Assembly (NCBI RefSeq): GCF_900169365.1
Contig: NZ_FXZH01000002.1
Span: forward strand, 124,001 to 188,000
From: Brevibacterium sp. 239c
GTDB lineage: Bacteria; Actinomycetota; Actinomycetes; Actinomycetales; Brevibacteriaceae
Reading direction: 5' to 3'
Length of the DNA stretch: 64,000 bases
Positions 25,918 to 34,814 of the stretch are shown here, in pieces; position 1 is the first letter of the stretch, and each line of letters starts with the position of its first letter. The notes beneath the pieces were generated by a model, which did no database searches, was not told where the DNA came from, and saw only the letters and a program-made list of their open reading frames with translations. Both the position numbers and the translations under genes were made by a program.

Positions 25918-27546
25918 ATGGAGGAGAGAACACCGACGATCGTGCGCGCGGATTCGATCGTGTCGCAGGCAGGGACGCCAGCAGGGATTCAAGCAGGCGC
26001 CCCCGAGCCCGAAGCGCTCGCGATCACCGGCGAGACCGTCAGCGCGAGCGGGACGCTGGCCGAACTGCGGGAGCGGTTCCCCGCCGCCGAGGTGCTCGAC
26101 TTCGGTGACTCGACCATCATCCCGGGGCTCAACGACGCCCACATCCACCTCGCCATGACCGCCGGTGATGCCCTCCACCTCGACCTGTCCCATGAAGCGG
26201 TGGGAAATGTTCCCACCCTGTTGGACACGATCGCCGCTGAGGTCAGCACCACCTCGGCGGGGGAATGGGTCAAAGGCAGTCGCTATGACGACGAAAAGAC
26301 CGGGATCGTCCTCCGCGACGAACTCGACCGGATCGCGCCCGAGACCCCGGTGATCGTCAACCACGTCGCCGGGCACTGGGGCGTTCTCAACTCTGCCGGA
26401 CTGCGATTCCTCGGGATCGAGGAGTCCTCTCCCGACCCTGACGGTGGCCGCTTCGACCGCTACTCCGACGGTCGACTCAACGGGAAGCTCATCGAGCGGG
26501 CGCTGATGAACGTGCTGATGCCGGCCACTGCCCGCGGTGACCGTTTCATCCCCGGTGACACGGTTGAAGATCTGCAGCTCGGTGCCGCGCGGACGATCGC
26601 GAAGTGGAGCGCCGCGGGCCTGACCTCGATTTGCGACGCACTCATCAGCCCCCAGGACATCGGGATCCTCTCCGCCGTGCGCGATGCCGATGCGCTGAAC
26701 CTGCGCATCGGAATGCTCCTGTCCATCGACCACTATGACAAGGCCGTCGAGCTCGGAGTGGGCAGTGGATTCGGTGATGATCGGCTCAAGCTCATCGGCG
26801 TCAAAGCCTTCCTCGACGGAGCGATCGGGGGACGAACCTGCCTCCTCTCCGAACCCTTCACCGACCCGAACTATCAGGGTGTGCAGACCACCTCGACCGA
26901 GGAGCTGCGGGCAAACGTCGAACGCGTCCATGCCGACGGCAACAGGATCGGCGTCCACGCCAACGGGGACGCCGCGATCCGTCTCGTCCTCGACGCGTTC
27001 GAAGACGTCGCCCAGCGCATTCCACGCCCGGGCCTACGTCATCGGATCGAACACTGCAGCCTCATCGACGACGACATCCTCGAGCGGATGAACCGCCTCG
27101 GCGCCATCGCGGTCCCCTTCGCCGGATATCCCGGCTATCACGGCGGGGCGCTGAACTCCTGGTACGGGGAGGAGAGGATGGAGAGGATGTTCGCTCACCG
27201 CTCGTTCCTCGACAAGGGTGTGACGGTGGCAGGTTCCTCGGACTATCCGTGCGGGCCCTACCAGCCGCTGTTCGGACTGCAGTCACTGATCACCCGCACT
27301 GGCGTCGACGATGGGACCACCGTCGGAGCTTCGCAGAAGGTCGCTGCGGCCGAGGCGCTGTCGATCTTCACGCTCGGATCCGCCGAAGCCTCAGGGGAAG
27401 AGTCTTACAAAGGCAGGCTGGCGCCGGGTTACCTCGCCGACTTCACCGTCCTCGGAGACAACCCACTGAGCATCGACCCGCACGGAATCGCGGACATCGA
27501 CGTGCGAGCGACCTATGTCGGTGGGGACGAGGTGTACGCGGGCTGA
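25918..27546 (+). CDS. Metal-dependent amidohydrolase, YtcJ-like
   Basis: The protein has 542 residues and belongs to the amidohydrolase superfamily (YtcJ/AepA/exoenzyme-regulatory-protein-like). The metal-site motifs are PGLNDAHIHL (HxH), VHANGDAAIR, RIEHCSLID and SSDYP (Asp). GVKAFLDGAIGGRT is typical of the subgroup. The true start is ATG 25918 after GGAG, while the open frame extends far upstream over the ACAD gene. It is 106 bases downstream of the ACAD gene and in the same direction, so it may belong to the same cluster. The substrate is unknown: an amide, ester or cyclic amide. Confidence 0.82.
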   Translation: MEERTPTIVRADSIVSQAGTPAGIQAGAPEPEALAITGETVSASGTLAELRERFPAAEVLDFGDSTIIPGLNDAHIHLAMTAGDALHLDLSHEAVGNVPTLLDTIAAEVSTTSAGEWVKGSRYDDEKTGIVLRDELDRIAPETPVIVNHVAGHWGVLNSAGLRFLGIEESSPDPDGGRFDRYSDGRLNGKLIERALMNVLMPATARGDRFIPGDTVEDLQLGAARTIAKWSAAGLTSICDALISPQDIGILSAVRDADALNLRIGMLLSIDHYDKAVELGVGSGFGDDRLKLIGVKAFLDGAIGGRTCLLSEPFTDPNYQGVQTTSTEELRANVERVHADGNRIGVHANGDAAIRLVLDAFEDVAQRIPRPGLRHRIEHCSLIDDDILERMNRLGAIAVPFAGYPGYHGGALNSWYGEERMERMFAHRSFLDKGVTVAGSSDYPCGPYQPLFGLQSLITRTGVDDGTTVGASQKVAAAEALSIFTLGSAEASGEESYKGRLAPGYLADFTVLGDNPLSIDPHGIADIDVRATYVGGDEVYAG

Positions 27547-27585
27547 GGCCTCCGGCGCCGTGCGTGCAGGTGCCGCTGCCGTGCC

Positions 27586-29088
27586 TCAGGTGCCCACCTT
27601 CGCCCGCTCCGCCGCCGGAACCCAACGCGGGTCCGGCTTAGCGAGAGTGACAACCACGACGACGATGAGGTTGGCGGCGACGGCCCACAGGCCGCCGTTG
27701 ATGCCCAGCAGCGGATCGTTGCCCGTGTAGTGCAGGGCCACCATGGTCACCGATCCGACGATGAGTCCGGCGGCAGCAGCCTGCTTGCTCATCCGCGGCC
27801 AATAGAGGGCGAGGAGCGCGGCGGGCACGACCTGTGCCAGACCTTCGTAACTGAGCACGGACAGCTCAACCAGTGCGTCGGGCATGAGCAGGCTCATCAC
27901 CAGGGCAATCACACCGACGATGAGACACACCCACTGGGACAGTGTCTTCTGCCGCAGACCCCGCGCAGCCAGCTGGTCCTTCGTCATCGTCGCGGAGTTC
28001 TTCGGTCCAGACAGTCCTCCGCCGAGGACCGTGCGTCCCCACATCGAGCCGATCGAGAGCATGTACACGCTCATCGGCACGATGGCTGAGAGTGCACCGG
28101 CGACGCCGATGACAGCGACGAGCGGGGCCGGCAGCGAGTCGATGACCACGGAGAACAGCGCCAAGTCTGCATCCTTGAGAGCGGGAATGACGAAGAGCGC
28201 TGCCACACCGACCATCATCGGCACGAGAAGCAGCAGCTGGTACCAGGGCAGGATGATGGAGTTGCGGCGCAGAGTGTTCGCCGAGGTACCCGAGAGGTAA
28301 CCAGCGATCGACGTGGGGAAGACGGTGATCGTGATCCCGTTGAGGATGATCGTCGAGATGAACCAGGCGCTTCCATACGTTCCCTCGCCCGCACCCGGGA
28401 AGGTCAGCCACTGTGACTTCTCGACCACGAGCCGGTCGAGCAGCGGGGCCAGACCGTCGAAGTAGTGCAACGGAACATAGATCGCGAGGAAGGCCACGGC
28501 GAGGATGACGAGCCCATCCTTGAGCGCACTGACCCAGGCGGAACCGCGCAGACCGGAGAAGAGGATGAACGCCTCGGCGACGATGAAGGAGATGATGGCG
28601 GCGACCTTGAGGTCGATGGCCCCGTAGCTCATGGCGTTGACGACGGCGCCCATACCCTGAATCTGCAGCTGGATGTAGGGGACGATGAACACGGTCGCGA
28701 GCACGGCCACGAGGATCGCCAGACCCCGCGAGCGGAAACGGTGCTCGACGATGTCGGAGAGGCTGACGAGTTTGTGCCTGGCCGCATAGGTCCAGAACAG
28801 CGGTCCGACGAGGTAGGCGACAACGAGCCCGACGCTGAGGTAGCCGATGAGGTAGAGGATCGGCACACCGTAGGAATACGACCAGCCGGCGGTGCCGAGG
28901 AACGAGAACGAGGTATAGGTCTCGCCCGCCATGAGGAGGAGGATGAAGATGAATCCGAGGCCGCGTCCGGAGACCGACCATTCGTCGAGTGACTTCTCAC
29001 GTCCCCTGCCTGACCAGACGCCGATGCCGATGGTCGCGAGCATGCTGAGGCCGAAGATGATGCAGGCGATGATCGCTGAAGAGCTCAT
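27586..29088 (-). CDS. Sodium:solute symporter (SSS family)
   Basis: The protein has 500 residues and about 13 hydrophobic helices. GLGFIFILLLMAGETYTSFSFLGTAGW and VEHRFRSRGLAILVAVLA are typical of the SSS family (PutP/pantothenate/urea-permease group). It is expected to import an organic acid, amino acid or similar small solute with Na+. Its start overlaps the stop of the DUF3311 gene (ATGA), a classic pairing for one SSS subgroup. The position beside the convergent amidohydrolase could be chance. Confidence 0.88.
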   Translation of the reverse strand: MSSSAIIACIIFGLSMLATIGIGVWSGRGREKSLDEWSVSGRGLGFIFILLLMAGETYTSFSFLGTAGWSYSYGVPILYLIGYLSVGLVVAYLVGPLFWTYAARHKLVSLSDIVEHRFRSRGLAILVAVLATVFIVPYIQLQIQGMGAVVNAMSYGAIDLKVAAIISFIVAEAFILFSGLRGSAWVSALKDGLVILAVAFLAIYVPLHYFDGLAPLLDRLVVEKSQWLTFPGAGEGTYGSAWFISTIILNGITITVFPTSIAGYLSGTSANTLRRNSIILPWYQLLLLVPMMVGVAALFVIPALKDADLALFSVVIDSLPAPLVAVIGVAGALSAIVPMSVYMLSIGSMWGRTVLGGGLSGPKNSATMTKDQLAARGLRQKTLSQWVCLIVGVIALVMSLLMPDALVELSVLSYEGLAQVVPAALLALYWPRMSKQAAAAGLIVGSVTMVALHYTGNDPLLGINGGLWAVAANLIVVVVVTLAKPDPRWVPAAERAKVGT

Positions 29089-29411
29089 TTCTGGGTCTCC
29101 TCTCCACCGGCTGCGGGGGTGCTATCGATCGCATAGTCCTCACCGAAGGCAGCGTCGGCTGGGACGTATTCGGCCTTGTCGCTGCGGTAGTAATGATCAC
29201 CGCGTGCGGCCATCCACACGAAGAACCAGGTGAGGATCGTGACGACGATTGTGTAGGTGAGAATGAACGGCATCCCGAAGATACGCGGTTCGATCGTGTT
29301 CGCCACGAACGGGGTGAGCAGATAGAGAACGACCGGAACGATGAGGAAAAGCAACGAGAACCGCCGCCGAGGCGGCCGCGGCGGCGGTGACGAATCGTGA
29401 ACTCCCGACAT
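29085..29411 (-). CDS. DUF3311 small membrane subunit of the SSS symporter
   Basis: The protein has 108 residues: a Pro-rich N-terminus and two membrane helices (FSLLFLIVPVVLYLLTPFV and PFILTYTIVVTILTWFFVWMAA), followed by a soluble tail. This fits DUF3311, which is nearly always encoded just before an SSS transporter. ATG 29411 is preferred because of GAAGAGG upstream; ATG 29429 is possible. It overlaps the symporter start by 4 bases and probably assists or regulates it. Confidence 0.82.
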   Translation of the reverse strand: MSGVHDSSPPPRPPRRRFSLLFLIVPVVLYLLTPFVANTIEPRIFGMPFILTYTIVVTILTWFFVWMAARGDHYYRSDKAEYVPADAAFGEDYAIDSTPAAGGEETQK

Positions 29412-29581
29412 GCGCAACCTCTTCCCCATCGAATGGACACCGCAGGTGAGCGGACTGCGCCAGGTTAGTGCTGCGCGTCACGGGAGGTGAAAGTCAGTCC
29501 GAAATGTGGAATCGGGGTGCGCCGCGCACAATCCTCAAAGGAGAGAGCTGAAGATCTGCTCCCTCAATTGGCCCCAGGCGA

Positions 29582-30985
29582 CTACAGCTCCGGCAGCAGC
29601 GAGATCGGGTTTTCGATGCAGTCGGCGATGAAGGTGAGGAACTGGCTCGGTTCGGCACCATCGCAAGCGCGGTGGTCGAAGACGAATGATAAGAACATGA
29701 CCTTGCGGACGGTGAGTTCGCCGTCGACGACCCAGGGGCGATCCTTGATCCGTCCGAGGCCGAGCATCGCAACCTCGGGCAGGTTGATGATCGGCGCAGA
29801 GCCGTCGACTCCGAACACGCCGTAGTTGTTGAGCGTGAACGTCCCGCCGGTCAGCTCCTGGGTGCTGAACTTGCCGGTCGAGGCCTTGCCGACGGTCTCG
29901 GATACCGAGTCGCGCAGCTGCCGCAGGCTCATCTCGCCTGCGCCATGGACGACGGGAACCATGAGACCACGTGGCGTTTGCGCGGCCAGGCCTAGGTTGA
30001 TGTCCCCGTGGGTGACGATCTCGTTGTTCTCGGTGTCGATCGAGGAGTTGATGATCGGGTGCTTCTTCAACCCCGCGACGACGAAACGGGACACGAGTGA
30101 GAGCAGGGAGTATTTCTCCCCGGTCCTCGACTCGAGGGCGCGTTTGGTATTGAGCAGTTCGGTGGCGTCGACGTCGAGCCAGATCGTGGCTTCGGGAATC
30201 TCCTGCCGCGACCGCGTCAGACGCTCGGATACGACCTTGCGCAGTCCCGTGATCGGAGTCCTGGTATCGCGGTCGGCGGGTGACCCGAAAGGGGCCACGT
30301 TCGCCGAGGTGGTAGTGCCGACGTGGCCGTCACTGGCCAGAACGGTGTTGTTCGGGACGGAGGTCGTCGTGCCGGACTCGATGGCCTTGAGCACGTCCGC
30401 CCTGGTGACGATACCGCCAGCGCCGGTACCCGGGAGATGTTTGGCGCTGAGTCCGTTGTCTTTTGCGAGCTTGCGCACGATCGGGGAGGAGACCGGAGAG
30501 ACTGAAGGTTCGGCCGGGGGAGTGGCCGCCGGGACTGCACTGTGAGCAGCCGTTGAGCCGCCGGTCTTCGCACCGAAGGACCGTTTCTTCGTCGACCGCG
30601 TCTTGGGCTCGGACGTGCCGTATCCGATGAGGTTCGCGCCGCTGCTATCTGAACCGGCACCGGAATCGGAACTGGAACCGGGACCAGAGTCCGCGTTCGC
30701 ACTCGAACCGGCACCTGCCTCGGCGACGGAAAGCAGGGGCTGACCTGCGGACACGGTGTCACCGGCGTTCGCGTGCAGCGCCTCGATTCGCCCCGTAAAT
30801 GGGCACGGCAACTCGACGACGGACTTGGCGGACTCGACCTCGACGACCATCTGATCGACATGGACCTCATCGCCGACGTTGACCAGCCAGCTGATGAGCT
30901 CGGCCTCGGTCAGTCCCTCACCCAGGTCGGGGAGGATGAAATCGCGGGCGTTCGTCGCGCGCGCGGAACTCGTCTCGGCACCCAT
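29582..30985 (-). CDS. Branched-chain 2-oxoacid dehydrogenase E2 (lipoamide acyltransferase)
   Basis: The protein has 467 residues. Order: a lipoyl domain with the lipoylated K54 in VESAKSVV, a Gly/Ser/Ala-rich linker (~95-165), a peripheral-subunit-binding domain (SPIVRKLAKDNGLSAKHLPGTGAGG) and a catalytic domain ending with the His-x3-Asp-Gly motif in FDHRACDGA. ATG 30985 overlaps the E1 beta stop (TGATG). It moves acyl groups to CoA from E1. No E3 gene (lpd) is present, so the complex must borrow E3 from elsewhere in the genome. Confidence 0.9.
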   Translation of the reverse strand: MGAETSSARATNARDFILPDLGEGLTEAELISWLVNVGDEVHVDQMVVEVESAKSVVELPCPFTGRIEALHANAGDTVSAGQPLLSVAEAGAGSSANADSGPGSSSDSGAGSDSSGANLIGYGTSEPKTRSTKKRSFGAKTGGSTAAHSAVPAATPPAEPSVSPVSSPIVRKLAKDNGLSAKHLPGTGAGGIVTRADVLKAIESGTTTSVPNNTVLASDGHVGTTTSANVAPFGSPADRDTRTPITGLRKVVSERLTRSRQEIPEATIWLDVDATELLNTKRALESRTGEKYSLLSLVSRFVVAGLKKHPIINSSIDTENNEIVTHGDINLGLAAQTPRGLMVPVVHGAGEMSLRQLRDSVSETVGKASTGKFSTQELTGGTFTLNNYGVFGVDGSAPIINLPEVAMLGLGRIKDRPWVVDGELTVRKVMFLSFVFDHRACDGAEPSQFLTFIADCIENPISLLPEL

Positions 30986-32004
30986 CACAGCTCCCAATCC
31001 CAGGATTCGAGGGCATCAAGAATGCGTTCGGCGGTCGGCAAGAAGTACTCCTCAAGCTTCGGCGACGGATAGGGCACATCGAAGCCGGTGATCCGCAGGA
31101 TCGGAGCCGAGAGGTGGGTGAAATTAGCCTCGGTGACCCGGGCAGCCACCTCGGCGCCGTAGCCACCGAACTGGGCAGCCTCATGGATGATCGCGGCACG
31201 AGACGTCTTTCGCACCGACGCGGACACCGTCTCATCGTCGAAGGGCGAGAGCGACCGCAGGTCGATGACCTCGATCGACAGTCCATGCTCTGCACCGTCC
31301 TCGGCCGCGGCCAGGGCGGTGCGCACGGTGGGACCGTAGGTCAGCAGGGTCACGTCCGAGCCTTCGCGGACAACCTGCGCTCGATCCATCGGTGCGGTCT
31401 GCACGGGCAGGCTGAGCTTGTCCTTCATCCAGTACCGGGACTTCGGCTCCATGAAGATGACCGGATCCTCGGAGGCGACTGACTCGCGCAGCAGAGAGTA
31501 GGCATCGGCTGGGTTCGAGGGCGTGACGACGGTCAGGCCCGGAGTCGAACACCAATAGGCCTCTGAGGAATCCGAGTGATGCTCGACGCCGCCGATGTCA
31601 CCGGCGTAGGGAATCCGGATGGTGATCGGCAGGCTGACATGGCCCTTCGTGCGGTTGCGCATCTTCGCCACGTGGGACACGATCTGCTCGAAGGCAGGAT
31701 AGGCGTAGGCATCGAACTGCATCTCGATGACCGGGCGCATCCCGGCCATCGCCATACCGATCGCGGTGCCGACGATGCCGGACTCCGCCAGCGGCGAGTC
31801 CCAGACCCGTTCGGGTCCGAATTCCTTCCGCAGACCTTCGGTGACACGGAATACCCCGCCGAGGCGACCGACATCTTCACCGAAGACCAGGACGGTGTCG
31901 TCCTCGGCCAGACTGTCGCGCAGAGCCTGGTTGAGTGCCTTCGTCATCGTCACCGAGGCCGGTGCCGGAACGTCTTCTGCCGTGGTGAGCGCGGTGACGG
32001 TCAT
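30985..32004 (-). CDS. Branched-chain 2-oxoacid dehydrogenase E1 beta
   Basis: The protein has 339 residues with the transketolase-type pyrimidine-binding fold of E1 beta subunits: VFGEDVGRLGGVFRVTEGL, DSPLAESGIVGTAIGMAMAG and QFDAYAYPAFEQIVSH. It forms the ThDP site with E1 alpha. It overlaps E1 alpha by 4 bases (ATGA). The overall alpha-beta-E2 order and short spacing match Bkd complexes, which turn leucine-, valine- and isoleucine-derived oxoacids into acyl-CoAs. In Brevibacterium-like organisms this would also feed branched short acids and iso/anteiso fatty acids. Confidence 0.88.
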   Translation of the reverse strand: MTVTALTTAEDVPAPASVTMTKALNQALRDSLAEDDTVLVFGEDVGRLGGVFRVTEGLRKEFGPERVWDSPLAESGIVGTAIGMAMAGMRPVIEMQFDAYAYPAFEQIVSHVAKMRNRTKGHVSLPITIRIPYAGDIGGVEHHSDSSEAYWCSTPGLTVVTPSNPADAYSLLRESVASEDPVIFMEPKSRYWMKDKLSLPVQTAPMDRAQVVREGSDVTLLTYGPTVRTALAAAEDGAEHGLSIEVIDLRSLSPFDDETVSASVRKTSRAAIIHEAAQFGGYGAEVAARVTEANFTHLSAPILRITGFDVPYPSPKLEEYFLPTAERILDALESWDWEL

Positions 32005-33107
32005 GACTGAGCCGCCGCTGCCAGCTCGGCTTCGAGCTTGCCCTGCTGGGCGATGAGGTTCGCACGCGGATTCGCATAGACGTAGGCGAAGAGTTCGCTC
32101 GGATCGACCTCGGCCTCGGTGTTCATGGCGTCACGGACCGAGGTGGCAAGCTCCTCTGCGCTCGCCGTGATCTCAGCGGCGGTCTCGTCATCGAGGACCC
32201 CGGCTGTGCGCAGGTGCTTCTCGAGGCGGTCGATGGGATCGAACTGCTTCCAATGCTCGACCTCCTCGGCGTCACGGTACTTCGTGGGATCGTCGGAGTT
32301 CGTGTGCGACTCCATCCGGTAGGTCAGGCACTCGATGAGGGTCGGCCCCTCACCGTTGCGGGCGCGTTCGAGGGCTGCCGTAACGGCGGCGAACACGGCG
32401 GCGATGTCGTTGCCATCAACGCGCAGTCCCGGCATTCCATAGCCGGCGGCGCGGTCGGCGAGCATGGTCGCGTTCGACTGCTCACGCAGCGGAGTCGAGA
32501 TCGCATACTGATTGTTCTGCAGCACGAAGACGGTCGGGGTCTGCCACACCGAGGCGAAGTTGAAGGCCTCATGGGTGTCGCCCTCGCTGCTGGCGCCATC
32601 GCCGAGGAAGGTCAGGGTGCAGGCGTCTTCGCCCTTGAGCTTCGCGGCCATGGCGAAGCCGGTCGCGTGCAGGGTCTGCGTTGCCAGGGGTGTCGCCGCA
32701 GGTGAGGTGTGATATTCGTTCGGATCGAACCCGCAATGCCAGTCGCCGCGGAAGGCCGCGAGGATCTCTGTCACAGGAACACCGCGGGTCAGCAGCGACG
32801 CGGAGTCGCGGTAGGTGGGGAACAGCCAGTCGTTGGGTGCCAGTGCGGTGGTCGCACCGACCTCGATGGCCTCTTGGCCGGCGGCGGAGGGGTAGGTCGC
32901 CAGGCGTCCCTGCCTGGTCAGATGCGTAACCTGTGCCTCGAATCGACGGACCTGCACCATCTTCTGATAGAGCCCCAAGAGGGTGCGATCGCTGGGGATC
33001 GTGAGCCCATCGGCAGGGACATCGGCGGGCTGTCCGTCTGCACCGATGAAGCTGACGGGCTGCAGCTGGGGCAGTGCGCGGCGAGAGGTGGGAACGTCAA
33101 TGGTCAT
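32001..33107 (-). CDS. Branched-chain 2-oxoacid dehydrogenase E1 alpha
   Basis: The protein has 368 residues. The ThDP motif runs GDGASSEGDTHEAFNFA ... NNQYAIS (about 165-205). LATYPSAAGQEAIEVGAT and YRMESHTNSDDPTKYR are typical of BCKDH/PDH E1 alpha. The phosphorylation-loop-like MESHTNSDDP is present, but bacteria usually lack the kinase. It is the first gene of the three-gene E1 alpha - E1 beta - E2 operon. The 140 bases upstream (33108-33247) must hold the promoter; I see no convincing operator there. Confidence 0.88.
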   Translation of the reverse strand: MTIDVPTSRRALPQLQPVSFIGADGQPADVPADGLTIPSDRTLLGLYQKMVQVRRFEAQVTHLTRQGRLATYPSAAGQEAIEVGATTALAPNDWLFPTYRDSASLLTRGVPVTEILAAFRGDWHCGFDPNEYHTSPAATPLATQTLHATGFAMAAKLKGEDACTLTFLGDGASSEGDTHEAFNFASVWQTPTVFVLQNNQYAISTPLREQSNATMLADRAAGYGMPGLRVDGNDIAAVFAAVTAALERARNGEGPTLIECLTYRMESHTNSDDPTKYRDAEEVEHWKQFDPIDRLEKHLRTAGVLDDETAAEITASAEELATSVRDAMNTEAEVDPSELFAYVYANPRANLIAQQGKLEAELAAAAQS

Positions 33108-33247
33108 GACCCCATCGTGGCGTGAGCCGAGTCACCGATCCAGGGTCTGCGAGCAGCCCCGGACGCCGATGCCGATTGTGTTGAGAAGTGTGGACGAAGT
33201 GCTCGGTTGTCGTATGGGCGGAGGGACGTTTGGCCGGGGTGCGGAGC

Positions 33248-33802
33248 TCAGATTTCGCCCCATCGATAGTCGCGCGAGGTGAACGCTTCGGCGACCTCAT
33301 CCTTCTTGCCTTCGACGTCTCCCTTGTACGCCTGGTGACCGCCTGCGGTGAGGACCGTCAGTTTGCCGCCGTCGAAATAGGCAGTGGAGAAAGAGGCTCG
33401 CGAGATCCGCAGCGGATGGTCGTCGGGGCGCCCGATGAGGATGTCGTCATCGCTGATGCGCAAGGGAGTCGTCGAGACGGTGATGACAACGGTGGCGATC
33501 GCGCCGATTACCGCACCGATGATGGGTCGGGCGATGACGACCCAGGCCTGGTCGAATTGGCTGAGCTTTTCGACGGCATCTCCGAAAGGGATCGGGAATC
33601 TCGCGGCGAAGGCACCCAGCGCGGGAAGGAAGAATCCGAGGGCGATGCCGACCCCCACGCAGACTGCGCCGATGACGATGACCTCGGTCCAGCCGAGGGC
33701 GAACACCGAGGCGTCGTCGGGTGCGGGACTTCCTGAAATGCCGTTTGGCTCGGACGTCTCGATCGAATGTGTGCGGTTGGTGTGGGGTTCCCTGTCTGCC
33801 AT
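33248..33802 (-). CDS. YqeB-like two-helix membrane protein
   Basis: The protein has 184 residues: a ~50-residue polar N-terminus, helix 1 (VIVIGAVCVGVGIALGFFLPAL), helix 2 (WVVIARPIIGAVIGAIATVVI) and a PH-like cytoplasmic domain (DDILIGRPDDHPLRISRASFSTAYFDG). This layout matches actinobacterial YqeB-family proteins of unknown function. ATG 33802 has GGAGA upstream. It is divergent from a TetR gene, which probably represses it through palindromes in between. Confidence 0.65.
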   Translation of the reverse strand: MADREPHTNRTHSIETSEPNGISGSPAPDDASVFALGWTEVIVIGAVCVGVGIALGFFLPALGAFAARFPIPFGDAVEKLSQFDQAWVVIARPIIGAVIGAIATVVITVSTTPLRISDDDILIGRPDDHPLRISRASFSTAYFDGGKLTVLTAGGHQAYKGDVEGKKDEVAEAFTSRDYRWGEI

Positions 33803-33896
33803 GGTCTCTCCGAGCCTTGCTGCGACGACGATCTGTGGGGAATCGTCGGGCATTCGCGTCAATGTCGATGGTTCGCGTAGGGGTCAGCGAACCAAG

Positions 33897-33935
33897 TGGT
33901 ATATAAGTGTACCAAACTGGAACAATGGTGTACCA
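33897..33935. promoter_or_regulatory. Two TGGT...ACCA inverted repeats, TetR operator candidates
   Basis: TGGTATATAAGTGTACCA (33897-33914) and TGGTGTACCA (33926-33935) share TGGT/ACCA arms and GTGTACCA. They lie in the A/T-rich divergent region between the YqeB-like and TetR genes. Confidence 0.55.
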
Positions 33936-33953
33936 CCATAAATGTGATCAGGC

Positions 33954-34649
33954 ATGATTGACGGAAGGAAGAGACTGGCCGAAGGAATGAGGGCGTTGAT
34001 GGGTGAGGTGAACGGCGGAATGCGTCGGCTGGGGAAGGGCGCCCTGGTCACGGAGGCGCTGGCCGTGCTCGCCGAGGATTCGGGGGCGTCGATGGCTGAT
34101 ATCGCGAATTCCATCGGTGTTGGGCGGACGACTCTCTACCGGCACTTCGGTGACCGTGAGGCCCTGATTGCCGAGGTGGCTCGGCAGGGGGCGCGCATGT
34201 TCACCGACGCATTGCAGGGCGCTCGCCTGCACGCGGGTCTCGGCCTCGAGGCCGTCGAGAGAGTCTGCGCGCAGCTGTTCACCGTTCCGGATGTCCTCAC
34301 GCTCATGTTCGCCGACAATCCGATCATCACAGACGATGTATTCGCCGAGGTGGAACGTGAGCAGAGTGCCGGGCCGGGAGCCGCCTCGACGGGCGGTGAC
34401 GACGCGACTGGCGAGGGTGGCCCGGGAGAAGGCGACCCCGTCGAGGCGATCATCCGGAGGGGCCAGGGCGACGGCTCCATTGCTCGGGATGTGCCTGTCG
34501 AGTGGGCGGCGATGTACGTGTTCCTGACAATCGGATCGGGGCACCTCTACGATGTGAGCTCTCGCTCCGGTGATCGCGACCAGAGCGGTCGCGCGGCCGC
34601 TCTGGAGCTGACGATCCGAGCGATCAGGAAGACTCTGAGCCCAGCCTAG
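33954..34649 (+). CDS. TetR-family regulator
   Basis: The protein has up to 231 residues. The DNA-binding domain is RLGKGALVTEALAVLAEDSGASMADIANSIGVGRTTLYRHFGDREALIAEV; the ligand domain holds a Gly/Asp-rich loop (TGGDDATGEGGPGEGD) unusual for the family. The start is uncertain: ATG 33954, 33987 or 33999. Twin operator-like palindromes lie upstream. It probably regulates itself and the divergent YqeB-like gene; the iron-related genes downstream have their own iron box. Confidence 0.82.
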   Translation: MIDGRKRLAEGMRALMGEVNGGMRRLGKGALVTEALAVLAEDSGASMADIANSIGVGRTTLYRHFGDREALIAEVARQGARMFTDALQGARLHAGLGLEAVERVCAQLFTVPDVLTLMFADNPIITDDVFAEVEREQSAGPGAASTGGDDATGEGGPGEGDPVEAIIRRGQGDGSIARDVPVEWAAMYVFLTIGSGHLYDVSSRSGDRDQSGRAAALELTIRAIRKTLSPA

Positions 34650-34687
34650 GGCAACCTCGGCGTCGGCACTTGTAGGGTTTCCATCGG

Positions 34688-34706
34688 TTAGGTTAGGCTG
34701 ACCTTT
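34688..34706 (+). promoter_or_regulatory. IdeR/DtxR-type iron box
   Basis: TTAGGTTAGGCTGACCTTT matches the actinobacterial iron-box consensus TTAGGTTAGGCTAACCTAA at 16 of 19 positions. It lies just before the siderophore-interacting protein gene, so the iron genes should be repressed when iron is plentiful. Confidence 0.75.
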
Positions 34707-34726
34707 GAGACAGAAGGAGCATTCGT

Positions 34727-34810
34727 ATGCCTCTGGCAGTTGACACACCTGCTCGAAGCGGCGAACTCCTGGTCTCGACGTTTCATCCGTCAAGAGACCC
34801 TCGGAGCTGA
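34727..34810 (+). CDS. Possible 27-residue leader peptide before the siderophore-interacting protein
   Basis: ATG 34727 lies eight bases after a strong ribosome site AGAAGGAG and directly behind the iron box. The frame (starting MPLAVDTPARSGELL) ends with TGA at 34808-34810, four bases before ATG 34815 of the large gene and in another frame. Such spacing fits translational coupling or a leader peptide. It could instead be the broken N-terminus of an older, longer start. I recognise no family. Confidence 0.4.
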   Translation: MPLAVDTPARSGELLVSTFHPSRDPRS

Positions 34811-34814
34811 ATCC

